Assembly: GCA_004017275.1 (NCBI GenBank)
Contig: SAKE01000017.1
Coordinates: 57,571 to 121,570 of the forward strand
Length of the DNA stretch: 64,000 bases
Source of the DNA: Mesorhizobium sp.
GTDB taxonomy: Bacteria; Pseudomonadota; Alphaproteobacteria; Rhizobiales; Rhizobiaceae
Direction: 5' to 3'
Numbering within the stretch: position 1 is the stretch's first letter; each line of letters opens with the position of its first letter. The notes beneath the pieces are model-generated. The model was not told the DNA's origin and did no database searches. It saw nothing but the letters and a program-made list of their open reading frames with translations. Made by a program: the position numbers and the translations under genes. Of this stretch, positions 9,124 to 17,514 are shown piece by piece.

Positions 9124-9351
9124 TGAAAGGCCCTGCCATGTCGTGCCGATTCGTCGAATGATCCGTTTGCTCAGATCATTTGCCGAAAGTAGGGCATGGC
9201 GCCGCAAAGGGCGAATGTCTTTCGGTCCAACAATGAGATAGAGGCGGTCCACGCGCTGTCTTCCGGCACACCGGAGGCACCTGGAATTGGCGGGTGCCTG
9301 TCTTCGCGCAATTGCGGACGGCATGTCGCGGCACACCTTCCTGGCGCGGGC
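9124..9351. other. Gap between fliQ and the MFS gene
   Basis: These 228 bases must hold the end of the fliQ transcript and the promoter of the MFS gene. A 7-bp inverted repeat at 9275-9281/9293-9299 has no T-run on either strand, so I do not call it a terminator. Nothing else recognisable. Confidence 0.4.
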
Positions 9352-9618
9352 TCAGAACCCGTTCTGGATGCGCTCGAAGATGACGTTCGTGAAGGCCGAT
9401 ATCTGGCTGCCGATAAAGGGGCCGGTCAACGCCACCACCAGCATGATGGCGACGATCTTCGGCACGAAGGTCAGGGTGATCTCCTGGACCTGCGTCAGCG
9501 CCTGGATGAGAGCGATGCCGATGCCGACCGCCATGGCGACCAGCACCACCGGGGCGGACGCGCTGAGCACCGTCCACACCGCGTACTGGACGATGTCGAG
9601 AGCGTCGGCCTCGTTCAT
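9352..9618 (-). CDS. fliQ: Flagellar export gate protein FliQ
   Basis: The protein has 88 residues with two hydrophobic hairpin spans (about 17-40 and 54-78) and the conserved ALTQVQEITLTFVPK between them, diagnostic of FliQ. It joins FliP and FliR to form the export-gate channel. It follows flgD by 22 bases and ends the ftcR-to-fliQ gene row. In other rhizobia flhA and fliR usually follow directly; here the row stops and three unrelated genes intervene. Confidence 0.95.
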   Translation of the reverse strand: MNEADALDIVQYAVWTVLSASAPVVLVAMAVGIGIALIQALTQVQEITLTFVPKIVAIMLVVALTGPFIGSQISAFTNVIFERIQNGF

Positions 9619-9640
9619 AGGACTTGCCCTGCCGGAAGCG

Positions 9641-10051
9641 TCAGCTCGCGGCCTTGACCGAAACTCCCGGGCCGACCGCGACTTCGGTGCCGTTTTGCAG
9701 CACGGCGATAAGACCGCTGCTGGCGAGGCGGACCGACGCCACGGTGCCCGTGGTCTTGCCGTCGGCGGAGGTTATCGAGCGCCCGATCAGAGCGTCGGCC
9801 TGCGACAGCGCCGAGGACTGCATGATCTGGTCGAGCTTGGTGTTGCTCTGCACCGATTGTTCGACCTGCGAGAAGGTGGCGAGCTGGGCGACATACTGCG
9901 TCGAGTCCATCGGCTTGGTCGGATCCTGGTTCTTCATCTCGGCGATCAGAAGCTTCAGGAAGGACTGGTAGTCGACCGCTGTCTTCGAAGTCGGCGCCTT
10001 GCCCTGGTTGGCGCCGGTCGGTATCGTCGTCGTCATATCCACGTTCATCAT
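9641..10051 (-). CDS. flgD: Hook-capping protein FlgD (short form)
   Basis: FlgD caps the growing hook. The conserved N-terminal core is present: YQSFLKLLIAEMKNQDP (residues about 28-44), then the MDSTQYVAQLATFSQVEQ segment. At 136 residues it is far shorter than enteric FlgD (about 230) and keeps only the core plus a small beta region, as is usual in rhizobia. The start overlaps the flbT stop by four bases, and a second Met lies four codons further in, so the exact start is uncertain by a few residues. Confidence 0.92.
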   Translation of the reverse strand: MMNVDMTTTIPTGANQGKAPTSKTAVDYQSFLKLLIAEMKNQDPTKPMDSTQYVAQLATFSQVEQSVQSNTKLDQIMQSSALSQADALIGRSITSADGKTTGTVASVRLASSGLIAVLQNGTEVAVGPGVSVKAAS

Positions 10052-10488
10052 CGTGCTCCCACTGCCAGCGGGCGCTCGGCACCCGAAACGTCGTCATTGC
10101 CACCCAGCGCACGGCGCTCAAGCGGATAGAGCGTGCGGATCGCCTTCAGCGCCTCGTAGATATGATCCTCGCCGACCATGCGGTCGATCTGTTTCAGCGC
10201 GGCGCAGATCTGGGTGTCCTCGAAGCTTGCCAAAAGCAGCGGCAGCGAACGGCGGAACATGTCGCGCGCGGCGGCAGCGCCAGCCGGGTTCATCAGCATG
10301 ACCTGCAGGATGAAATACAGCTGTTTGAGCGGCGTGGAGGCGTCGTCGACCTGGATCACATGGCTTTCGAGCAGGAACTGGACGTCGTTCATCAATTCGA
10401 TAGTGACCTTGCGGTCGACACGGATGACGGCGCCGTTGATGTAGATTTTCTCGTTCGGCTTCAGCGATATCTTCAGCGTGTTGGTCAT
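10048..10488 (-). CDS. flbT: Flagellin expression regulator FlbT
   Basis: FlbT is an alphaproteobacterial post-transcriptional regulator. In Caulobacter it acts on the flagellin mRNA 5' leader; in other lineages it can act positively. The 146-residue protein begins MTNTLKISLKPNEKIYING and has the family's central ESHVIQ and LKQLYFILQVMLMNP segments. ATG 10488 overlaps the flaF stop (ATGA), which sets the start; the frame reads on upstream only as an out-of-phase copy of flaF. A candidate RNA target, the hairpin in front of flagellin 2, is noted at 25012. Confidence 0.93.
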   Translation of the reverse strand: MTNTLKISLKPNEKIYINGAVIRVDRKVTIELMNDVQFLLESHVIQVDDASTPLKQLYFILQVMLMNPAGAAAARDMFRRSLPLLLASFEDTQICAALKQIDRMVGEDHIYEALKAIRTLYPLERRALGGNDDVSGAERPLAVGAR

Positions 10489-10832
10489 TGAATGCCGTCC
10501 CGGATGATCTGGGACACCTCGATCAGCCCTTCGAAATTGTTGGTGCGGCCCTGGCGGATGTCCTCCGCCTCGCGCAGCAGCCACAGGCCGATGGAAATGA
10601 GGTTAGCGCGCAGTTCCTTGGGCAGGGCGTTGTCGCTGGAGCCGAGATCCTCGACGAAGGCGGTCCAGACGCGGTTGGTGAAATGCAGCGCCTCGATCGC
10701 CTCCATCGAACCGTGGCCGGCCGCCGCCGCCGCCGCCAGCATGTCGATCGAGCGCGTCAGGAGTTCCCGCTCGCGGTCCTTCGCGTCGGCAACGGAGGTG
10801 CTCTGGATGTCGGCGTAGGAAAATTGGTACAT
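10485..10832 (-). CDS. flaF: Flagellar biosynthesis regulator FlaF
   Basis: The protein has 115 residues and is mostly helical, beginning MYQFSYADIQS, with the FlaF-typical DRERELLTRSIDML and NLISIGLWLLREAE segments. FlaF pairs with FlbT, with opposing or cooperating effects on flagellin production and secretion. The tandem flaF-flbT arrangement with a four-base overlap is the standard alphaproteobacterial unit. It lies 31 bases after flgL. Confidence 0.93.
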   Translation of the reverse strand: MYQFSYADIQSTSVADAKDRERELLTRSIDMLAAAAAAGHGSMEAIEALHFTNRVWTAFVEDLGSSDNALPKELRANLISIGLWLLREAEDIRQGRTNNFEGLIEVSQIIRDGIQ

Positions 10833-10863
10833 CGTTGGGGCTCTACCGTTCCGTTAAGCGTTG

Positions 10864-11907
10864 TCAGGTCAGGTATTTCAACAGACTGAGCTGCTGCAGG
10901 CGTGCGGTCAGCGCAAAGGACGTCTCGATGTGCTGTGTCAGGTTGGCGACGCGGTTCGCGGCTTCGGCCGGATCGACGGCTTCCAGATCGAGAATGTGTC
11001 GTTCGAAAAGGTCGACTTGCGTTTTCATGCGGTCGTTTGCATCGGAAACCCGCTTCTGGACGATGCCGGTCTCGGACTGAATCTGGCCAATGCCGCTCAG
11101 CGCTTCGCCGACCAGCAACGTGGAGCGGCTGACGACCGTATTCTTCGCGGCCTGGCTGATGTTGCTGGACATTAGGCTGCCGACCATGGCTGCCGCCATG
11201 GCGAGCTTCTGGATGCCGATGCTGTTGGCGCTGGTCGAGGTCGGCGTGGTTTCGTTGAGGGCGATGCGGCTGACGATCTGCTGGTCGGTGGCGTTCGACC
11301 AGTTGCCTTGCCAACCCGCGCCCGTGAACTGCGGCGCGACATCATTGGTGATGAAATCATCCATCTGGGCTGCGGTGATATTGGCCGCGAGCGGATCGTC
11401 CTGAGTGAAGCCGAAATTGGCGACGAAGGCGGCGTCGAATGCCGCCTTGGCGGGAGAGCCTGCAGCAGTGAAGTCGTTGATCGGCTTGACGTCGGTGTTG
11501 GTGCCGGCGAACAGATATTCGCCATTGACGCTGGTGTTGAGAATGGATGTCAGCTGCTGGATGGTTGCCTTGCCGGAGTCTCGGGTGAGGCTGTTGGAAG
11601 AATCGCTTGATGAAGCGGTGGTCAGGGCGGACAAAAAGGTCTGCGCAGCCGTGGAGAGCTGACCAAGCGAGGTCTGTGTCGAGGAAAGCCGGGCGCCGAC
11701 CAGGCCGTTGGAATCGATGATGACGTTGAGTCGGTCGAGATCGCGCTGGAAGGTGACCGCCTGGGTGGTGCGCCCGCCGAGAGCCAGGCCGACGTCGGCG
11801 ACCCTGCCAGACGAGGACTCTTTCGTGGCTTTTACCAGCTCGGCCTGCATGCGCATCTGCTGGTAGCGCATTGCATTCGATATAGCGGCTGAGGAGACTG
11901 AAGTCAT
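10864..11907 (-). CDS. flgL: Hook-filament junction protein FlgL (HAP3)
   Basis: The 347 residues have flagellin-like D0/D1 coiled termini: MTSVSSAAISNAMRYQQ at the N-terminus and a long helical C-terminus (DLEAVDPAEAANRVANL) ending SLLKYLT. The variable Ser/Thr/Asn-rich middle is typical. FlgL joins FlgK to the filament outside the cell and is exported by the type III apparatus, so no signal peptide is expected or seen. It starts 3 bases after the flgK stop. Confidence 0.93.
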   Translation of the reverse strand: MTSVSSAAISNAMRYQQMRMQAELVKATKESSSGRVADVGLALGGRTTQAVTFQRDLDRLNVIIDSNGLVGARLSSTQTSLGQLSTAAQTFLSALTTASSSDSSNSLTRDSGKATIQQLTSILNTSVNGEYLFAGTNTDVKPINDFTAAGSPAKAAFDAAFVANFGFTQDDPLAANITAAQMDDFITNDVAPQFTGAGWQGNWSNATDQQIVSRIALNETTPTSTSANSIGIQKLAMAAAMVGSLMSSNISQAAKNTVVSRSTLLVGEALSGIGQIQSETGIVQKRVSDANDRMKTQVDLFERHILDLEAVDPAEAANRVANLTQHIETSFALTARLQQLSLLKYLT

Positions 11908-11910
11908 GGT

Positions 11911-13362
11911 TTATCCCACCGCATTGAGCAAGGCCGCCATCATGTCGTCGACGGTTTTCATCATTCGAGCTGATGCCTGATAGGTGTGTTCGAGGTCGAG
12001 CAGCAGTGACATTTCCTGGTCGACATTGACGCCGGTCGCGTTGGACAGCGCCTCGGCGCTGCGCGATGCCAACGCTTCCTTGGCGTCAGAGGCGGTCGAA
12101 GCCTGCTGGCGCACGCCCTCGAACCAGCCGATCGAACTGGCCGCGTAGTCGGAAACGCTGGACGTTGCCGAAATCCCGGCGGCGGGGTCGAAAGTCATCG
12201 GCTGGTCGAGCCGGTCGCCATAGGCAACCAGAAGCGTGGAATAGGACGCACCGCCGGTGTTGGCGATATAGGCCGCGCCATTGGCACCGCCGTCGCGCAG
12301 CAACGTCGGGCTGCCTCCCGTGTTCGGGTCCATCGCCGCATTGACGCTGATGGACGCGGCAAGGCCGTTGACCAGCGTGCCCGCGGCTGGGATGGCCGGC
12401 GCGCCGGACCAGGTGAACAGGCCGGCGGCATTGGGCATCGAAGGTGCGGTCTCGGCAAAGGCGGTGATCAGGCCACGCGCGGTCTCGTCCAGCTGGCTCT
12501 GCATGGTCGAGGCGACGCCGTCGCGCAATTGCAGCAGGCCGGCAAGCGTGCCGCTGGCGCTGGTGTTGCCGCCGGCTCCCGCCGAGATCGGCACATTGTC
12601 GATATAGACGGCATTGCCGGCCGCGCCCGCGGTGTAGCCCGCCGAGGCCGCGAAGGTGACTGTGCGCGGTATCGTCTCGAACAACGTCGTGCCGTCGCCG
12701 GTGGTGATGACCATGTCGTTGTCGCCTCGGGTGAAGGTCGACACCGGCACATAGTTCGAAATCTTCTTCAAAAGCGCGTCGCGCTGGTCCAGTGCATCGG
12801 AAACATCGGTGCCGGCACGGGTTCCGGACATGACGGCCGTGTTGGCATCCTGGAACTGGCTGAGCAGCGAGTTCAGATCGTCGACGGCCGTGGCGATCTG
12901 GCCGTCGGTCTGGGTGCGGAAATCCTGGACTGCCCTGGAGCCTTCATTCAGCGAGCGCACGACCTGCTTGGCAGCGTCGATGACGGAGGCGCCGAGGTTC
13001 TGGTTCGACGGCGAGGTGGCATAGAGCTGCAGTGCCTGCTGCAGGTTGGCGATCGCGGTCGAGGGCGAGGACGCATCGTCGACGCCATTGACCGCAACGC
13101 CCAGCTGATCCATGCCGCTGTACAGCGCGTGCTGGCCGCTCCAGACCGACAGCGCGCTGAGGTTCTGGCGGAACAGCAGGTCGTTGGCGGCGCGCTGGAT
13201 ATCAACCGAACGCGCGCCCGGCGCCGTGCTGGTGACGACGGCCTGGCGGCGCGAATAGTCCGGATTGGAGGCGTCGGCGACGTTGCGCGAGACAACGCTG
13301 GTCTGTCGCGCGGTGTTCATAAGCGCCGACTGGGCGATACTCAATGCGGTAGACAGTGACAT
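11911..13362 (-). CDS. flgK: Hook-associated protein FlgK (HAP1)
   Basis: The 483 residues start with the conserved FlgK helix (MSLSTALSIAQSALMNTARQ, then VVSRNVADASNPDYSRR) and close with a HAP1-type helix (VNVDQEMSLLLDLEHTYQAS...). FlgK forms the first junction zone on the hook. It is 27 bases downstream of flgE and 3 bases before flgL, so flgE-flgK-flgL is probably one transcript. Confidence 0.95.
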   Translation of the reverse strand: MSLSTALSIAQSALMNTARQTSVVSRNVADASNPDYSRRQAVVTSTAPGARSVDIQRAANDLLFRQNLSALSVWSGQHALYSGMDQLGVAVNGVDDASSPSTAIANLQQALQLYATSPSNQNLGASVIDAAKQVVRSLNEGSRAVQDFRTQTDGQIATAVDDLNSLLSQFQDANTAVMSGTRAGTDVSDALDQRDALLKKISNYVPVSTFTRGDNDMVITTGDGTTLFETIPRTVTFAASAGYTAGAAGNAVYIDNVPISAGAGGNTSASGTLAGLLQLRDGVASTMQSQLDETARGLITAFAETAPSMPNAAGLFTWSGAPAIPAAGTLVNGLAASISVNAAMDPNTGGSPTLLRDGGANGAAYIANTGGASYSTLLVAYGDRLDQPMTFDPAAGISATSSVSDYAASSIGWFEGVRQQASTASDAKEALASRSAEALSNATGVNVDQEMSLLLDLEHTYQASARMMKTVDDMMAALLNAVG

Positions 13363-13389
13363 GCGGGTCTTTCGCGGGCGGCGCCCGTC

Positions 13390-14649
13390 TTATCTCTTCA
13401 GGTTGACAAGGACGTCCATCAGATCGGAACCGGTCTGGAAGACTTTCGAATTGGCGGTGTAGCTGCGCTGCGCCGCGATCATGTTGGTCAGTTCTTCGGC
13501 GATGTCGACGTTGGAATTCTCGAGCGCGCCGGAGATGATGGAGCCGAGCTTGCCTTCATTGGCAAAGCCGACACGAACCGCGCCGGAATCGGTGCCCTGC
13601 GAGTAGACGTTGCCGGGCAGTGCGGCGAGTTCGTCCGGGCTCTGCACGTCGGCCAGCGGAATCTTGTAGAGCGGCTTGGTGGAACCGTCCTTGTACTGGG
13701 CGTAGATGGTGCCGTCCTTGCTGATCTGGACCTTGTCGATGGTGCTCGGCGCGTTGCCGTTGACCTGGGCGTCGGACACGGTGAAGCCGGTGCCGAGCTG
13801 GGTCAGCGCCGACAGATCGAGGTTGAGGCTGGCGCCGTTCGGCACGGTAAATGAAACGCTGGTGGGCGTGCCGGTGAGCTTGCCGGTGGTGGTGTCGAAG
13901 GTCAGATTGGCCGAGCCCAGAAAGCCGCCGGCTGTGTACGGGAACGATGTTCCAGGAGTGGCCTTCGACTGATCGAAGACCGCCACTTGCCAGGTGCCCG
14001 CGCCGGTGTTGGTGAAATAGACGTCGAGCAGCTTCTTGTTGCCGAGGTTGTCATAGGCGACCATCGAGGATTTCGACGTGTACTGCGCGCCCGCAGCGTT
14101 GGCGGCGGGCAGGTTGCCGGCAGCGACCGGTGTCGCGCCTGCAGGCAGGTTGCCGGCATAGCTGCCTTGGGTGCTCGGCGTTGCGGTCATACCCTGGTCG
14201 GAGATGACAACCGGGACCAATCCCTCGAAACCGTTCACCGTCGCTGCCGGCACGCCATTTTCGTAGCTGTAGGCCATCAGCTGGAAGCCGGCCGAGTTGA
14301 CCAGCCTGCCCTGGCCATCGGGAACGAAGGCGCCGGCGCGGGTCAGGTAGGGCGTACCGCTCGGATCCTGAACGACAAAGAAGCCATCGCCGCTGACGGC
14401 AAGGTCGGAGACCGAGGTGGTGTACTGAAGCACGCCCGGATCGCTGACCGCCTGACGGATCGTCGTGGTGACGCCGCCGGAATTGTAGGCGCCGCCGGTC
14501 GAGGGCATGACCAGCGTCGAGAATTCGGCGGAGGACCGTTTGTAGCCGGTGGTATCGGAATTGGCGATGTTGTCGGCTACCGTCGACAGGCGGTTTGCCT
14601 GTGCGTTCATGCCGGAAACGCCGGTCCGCATCATTCCGTAGAGGCTCAT
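13390..14649 (-). CDS. flgE: Flagellar hook protein FlgE
   Basis: The 419 residues carry the rod/hook N-terminal signature (MNAQANRLSTVADNIANSDT, then TGYKRSSAEF) and the matching C-terminal helix (AEELTNMIAAQRSYTANSKV). The centre has hook D1/D2 beta domains rich in Gly and Thr. The size is typical for a rhizobial FlgE. The start lies 79 bases after the ftcR stop, so ftcR and flgE may share a transcript or flgE may have its own promoter in this gap. Confidence 0.95.
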   Translation of the reverse strand: MSLYGMMRTGVSGMNAQANRLSTVADNIANSDTTGYKRSSAEFSTLVMPSTGGAYNSGGVTTTIRQAVSDPGVLQYTTSVSDLAVSGDGFFVVQDPSGTPYLTRAGAFVPDGQGRLVNSAGFQLMAYSYENGVPAATVNGFEGLVPVVISDQGMTATPSTQGSYAGNLPAGATPVAAGNLPAANAAGAQYTSKSSMVAYDNLGNKKLLDVYFTNTGAGTWQVAVFDQSKATPGTSFPYTAGGFLGSANLTFDTTTGKLTGTPTSVSFTVPNGASLNLDLSALTQLGTGFTVSDAQVNGNAPSTIDKVQISKDGTIYAQYKDGSTKPLYKIPLADVQSPDELAALPGNVYSQGTDSGAVRVGFANEGKLGSIISGALENSNVDIAEELTNMIAAQRSYTANSKVFQTGSDLMDVLVNLKR

Positions 14650-14728
14650 CGAAACGTCTCCGCTGTGTCCATGCCACTGGCTACGAGGCTACGCGTGTTT
14701 TCTTGCGCGAGGCTGGCGCGGCGCTGCA

Positions 14729-15397
14729 TCAGAAGACGAGCCGGTAGCCGAGGAAACGCTTGGAATCGATCGGGTCGGTGCCCAGCTTCTCGCGCAGCTT
14801 CTTGCGCAGTTTGCTGATGTGGCTTTCCACCACGTTCTCCTCGACCTCTTCGTCGAAGATGCCGTAGATGGCGTTGAAAACCTGGGTCTTGGTCACGCGG
14901 CGCCCGCGATTGCTCGCCAAATATTCGAGGATACGGCGCTCACGGCGCGGCAAGGGCAGAGGTTGCCCGTCGATCTCGGGGTCGCGGCCGTCCATGAAGA
15001 TGCGCATGGCGCCGATCTCGGTGTAGGCGACATCCTCCTGGGCGCGACGGCGGATGGCGGTGATGCGGGCCAGGATCTCTCTGATATGGACGGGCTTGCG
15101 AATGACGTCGTCGACGCCGCTCTCGAACAACCGCAGCGTGTTCTCTAAGGAATGCTGTTCGCTGAGTGCAATGACCGGGGCGCCGGTGCGGTCGCGGATC
15201 TGGCGGGGAGAGATGGAGCCTTCACGGCAATCGCCGATGAGGAAAGCCCTGACCGAGCGCAGATCGGTGTCGGCGGCGGAGTTCACCCACTCACCGAATT
15301 CGCCGGATGCAAAGCCTGCACAGGCGATGCCCTCACGATCGAAAAGTGAATTGTATCCCTCTGTTACGAGCTCGCGCTCGTCAACGATCACAATCAT
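14729..15397 (-). CDS. ftcR: Flagellar transcriptional regulator FtcR (Rem-like, OmpR family)
   Basis: The 222-residue response regulator has an N-terminal receiver and a C-terminal winged helix. Receiver residues are in place: acidic pair D6/E7, candidate phospho-Asp D56 (FLIGD), S79 and K101 (RKP). The DNA-binding domain from about residue 125 includes PRRERRILEYLASN and VVESHISKLRKKLREKLG. FtcR in Brucella and Rem in Sinorhizobium are orphan regulators that activate flagellar genes below VisN/VisR. No histidine kinase gene is next to it. ATG 15397 is chosen because the receiver's first strand (MIVIVDE) starts there. A 223-base upstream gap separates it from the transglycosylase gene and should hold its promoter. 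Confidence 0.9.
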   Translation of the reverse strand: MIVIVDERELVTEGYNSLFDREGIACAGFASGEFGEWVNSAADTDLRSVRAFLIGDCREGSISPRQIRDRTGAPVIALSEQHSLENTLRLFESGVDDVIRKPVHIREILARITAIRRRAQEDVAYTEIGAMRIFMDGRDPEIDGQPLPLPRRERRILEYLASNRGRRVTKTQVFNAIYGIFDEEVEENVVESHISKLRKKLREKLGTDPIDSKRFLGYRLVF

Positions 15398-15620
15398 CGG
15401 CCCCGCCTTCCGAATCAAATCATTTGCCCCGTGAGGAGAGGCGTATCCGCTGGCGAGAATCCTGAACAACCGTCATTTCTTGTAGCTAGTTTCTTGGGAG
15501 TCTGGAATCGCATCGGTTGCATTAGCGTGCAGCCAGATATGCTTTCCGTGGCAGGATCGGACCAAGTCAAAGCGACAAATCCGGGTTGCGCGCTTGGCCT
15601 ATTAGAAGCAGGAAATACGC

Positions 15621-16205
15621 TTACGGGTTGCAGAAGCCGCGAGCGTTCGCGGTCCATTTTCCAAAGCCGGTGGCGACCATGTTGGCAATGACACGGCAGA
15701 CATAGATCTTCTGCGCCGGATCATTGTCGGGGCCGGCATGATAGCGGGCGACAGCCATCGACCAGGTCTCGTGGCGGGCATGGAGACCGGCCAGGAAGCG
15801 CGCCGCGTAGTCGACGTTCTGGCGTGGATCGAGCATGTCCTCGACGCTGCGAAAATGCGATGCATGGTAGTGATGGTTGATCTGCATGCAGCCCAGATCG
15901 ATCAGCGTCTTGCCCTCGCGACGGGCGTTGGCGAAGGCGGCAAGGGCCTCGGTCCGACTCCTTGGGAATACCGCTTTTCCTTCTATATTCAAGGCGTTAG
16001 GCTGAAGGCTGCCCTTGTTGCCGGTTTCTGTCAAGCCAACGGCATAGAGGATGCCGGCGGGCACGCCATAGCGATCGGCGGCGCGCAGGATCTCCGGCTC
16101 GCAAGGGTTGGCCGCGGCTGCGGCAGCGCCAGCCGCGCTAGATAAAGATATCGCCAGCGCGCTCGCGAGAAGGCGAAGTGCCACGGCCGTAATCCTGCGC
16201 GTCAT
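15621..16205 (-). CDS. Flagellum-linked lytic transglycosylase (SltF-like)
   Basis: The 194 residues have a signal peptide (residues 1-31, ending in an Ala-rich stretch) and an SLT lysozyme-like domain: catalytic Glu probably E60 (YAVGLTETG), CMQIN at about 106-110, and AVARYHAG at 151-158. This enzyme type opens peptidoglycan for the flagellar rod, a job done in enterics by the muramidase part of FlgJ; SltF of Rhodobacter sphaeroides is the closest described functional parallel. With ATG 16205 it overlaps the end of fliK by 68 bases. A longer N-terminus is open, but MTRR followed by the hydrophobic core best fits a Sec signal. Confidence 0.85.
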   Translation of the reverse strand: MTRRITAVALRLLASALAISLSSAAGAAAAAANPCEPEILRAADRYGVPAGILYAVGLTETGNKGSLQPNALNIEGKAVFPRSRTEALAAFANARREGKTLIDLGCMQINHHYHASHFRSVEDMLDPRQNVDYAARFLAGLHARHETWSMAVARYHAGPDNDPAQKIYVCRVIANMVATGFGKWTANARGFCNP

Positions 16206-17514
16206 CGTTGCGTTTCCCTGCGGATTGCTGGCCCGGGTGCTGACCGCCCGCCCCGCCATTGCCGCCACCCGGGTTTCCAGGTTGGAACGATGACGGGTCG
16301 CGGCCTGACGACGCCGGCAAGGCGGTTGCATCGGTGCGGGTTGTGGCAGGAACTGCGACCGATGGTTGCAGGATTGTGACCTTATCAACCTCGAAGCCGA
16401 GCCCCCGCAGCGACTTGACGATGGCCTCGCTGTCGGCGGACAGCCGACGGTGGGTGTCGTGTGTTTCGGGTTTCAGCTCAATCGAAAGTTGTTCTCCGGA
16501 GAGGCGAAGATGGGCCGTGACCATGCCGAGTTCGGCGGGGTGAAGCTCGATCTTCAACACATGTGTCGCAACGGCAACAGGGCTGGCCAGCTGAGCGGCC
16601 GCGGATGAGGCTGAAGACGTGTTTTGCGGGCCGCCATCGGCGGCTACGGCGTTGATGACATTGAGGGCTGCCTGGCTGATGGGGATTTGCGGCGGCGCGG
16701 GGAAGCTCTGTTCGGACACCACGTCGATGCGAGCGGACAGGGACTGTTTTCCCGCTTCGGGCCGCAGCGCGGACTGGACGTCCTCGATGCTTTTCATCGC
16801 CGGTGCGGCGTACTTCGACTGTATGCCGGGCACACCGGCGGCCGGCACGTCCGGCAGCTTCTGGGCCGCCATTGTGTTGTCGCGTTTCGGCACACTGGAG
16901 GCAACACCAGCAGCGCTCGGCGGCTGACCGTCAAGCTCCGTCAGAGGCCCGTCGACGATCGACGCTTGCTCCGGCTTCGATATCGTCTCGAGGGCTTCGT
17001 GTCCGGCGGATTTTGACCGGTAGCTCTTTGGCAGTGAAGCTTGCCCATCGAGCGCCGGGTCCGGCGGGCTCTCGCCGGATGCCGCGTCGCACCCGACCGC
17101 CTTGGCCGACGTCGAGAAATGGCGCAAGTCATGAAACGCGATCAGCAACGACAGGTCGTCCTGAAGCGGCGCGGCATCGGCGTCCGGCGCCGTCTCTTCG
17201 GCATCGGCATCCCTGTGCGTCCTTGCTTCCAGGTCGTCCTTGCCGATTTTCACGGTCGGCGCCTTGGCCGAGGCGGTCTTTCCGGGATCGGCCTTGCCAC
17301 TGTGCCCGGCAAGGCCGGTGGCGAGCTTGCCCCAGCGCTGCTCGCGCGATCCCGTTTCCGTCGTCGGATGGCGTTCCGGGCGGACAGACGCCGTGTCATC
17401 GCGCAGCATCTTGCCGAAGCCGGAATCCTTATTCTTTGCGTTCGCCGCCGATTGCTCCGGCGTTGCGCGCGTGGCGGCAAATCCTGGCAGGGCCGAGCCG
17501 AGGCTGGTGGTCAT
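16138..17514 (-). CDS. fliK: Hook-length control protein FliK (MotD type)
   Basis: The 458-residue protein has a long low-complexity N-terminal region rich in Ala, Pro, Ser and Lys, then the FliK C-terminal domain at about residues 320-395 (LKIELHPAELGMVTAHLRL, GEQLSIELKPE and SLRGLGFEVDKVTI), and a Gly/Gln-rich tail. The product measures hook length and switches export specificity. In Sinorhizobium the same gene was first called motD because of its place after motC. ATG overlaps the motC stop (17511-17514), giving translational coupling. Confidence 0.9.
   Translation of the reverse strand: MTTSLGSALPGFAATRATPEQSAANAKNKDSGFGKMLRDDTASVRPERHPTTETGSREQRWGKLATGLAGHSGKADPGKTASAKAPTVKIGKDDLEARTHRDADAEETAPDADAAPLQDDLSLLIAFHDLRHFSTSAKAVGCDAASGESPPDPALDGQASLPKSYRSKSAGHEALETISKPEQASIVDGPLTELDGQPPSAAGVASSVPKRDNTMAAQKLPDVPAAGVPGIQSKYAAPAMKSIEDVQSALRPEAGKQSLSARIDVVSEQSFPAPPQIPISQAALNVINAVAADGGPQNTSSASSAAAQLASPVAVATHVLKIELHPAELGMVTAHLRLSGEQLSIELKPETHDTHRRLSADSEAIVKSLRGLGFEVDKVTILQPSVAVPATTRTDATALPASSGRDPSSFQPGNPGGGNGGAGGQHPGQQSAGKRNDDAQDYGRGTSPSRERAGDIFI

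Noticed and set aside
9275..9299. Inverted repeat after fliQ as terminator
   Set aside because: The 11-base loop and lack of a T-run on either strand make it a poor terminator.
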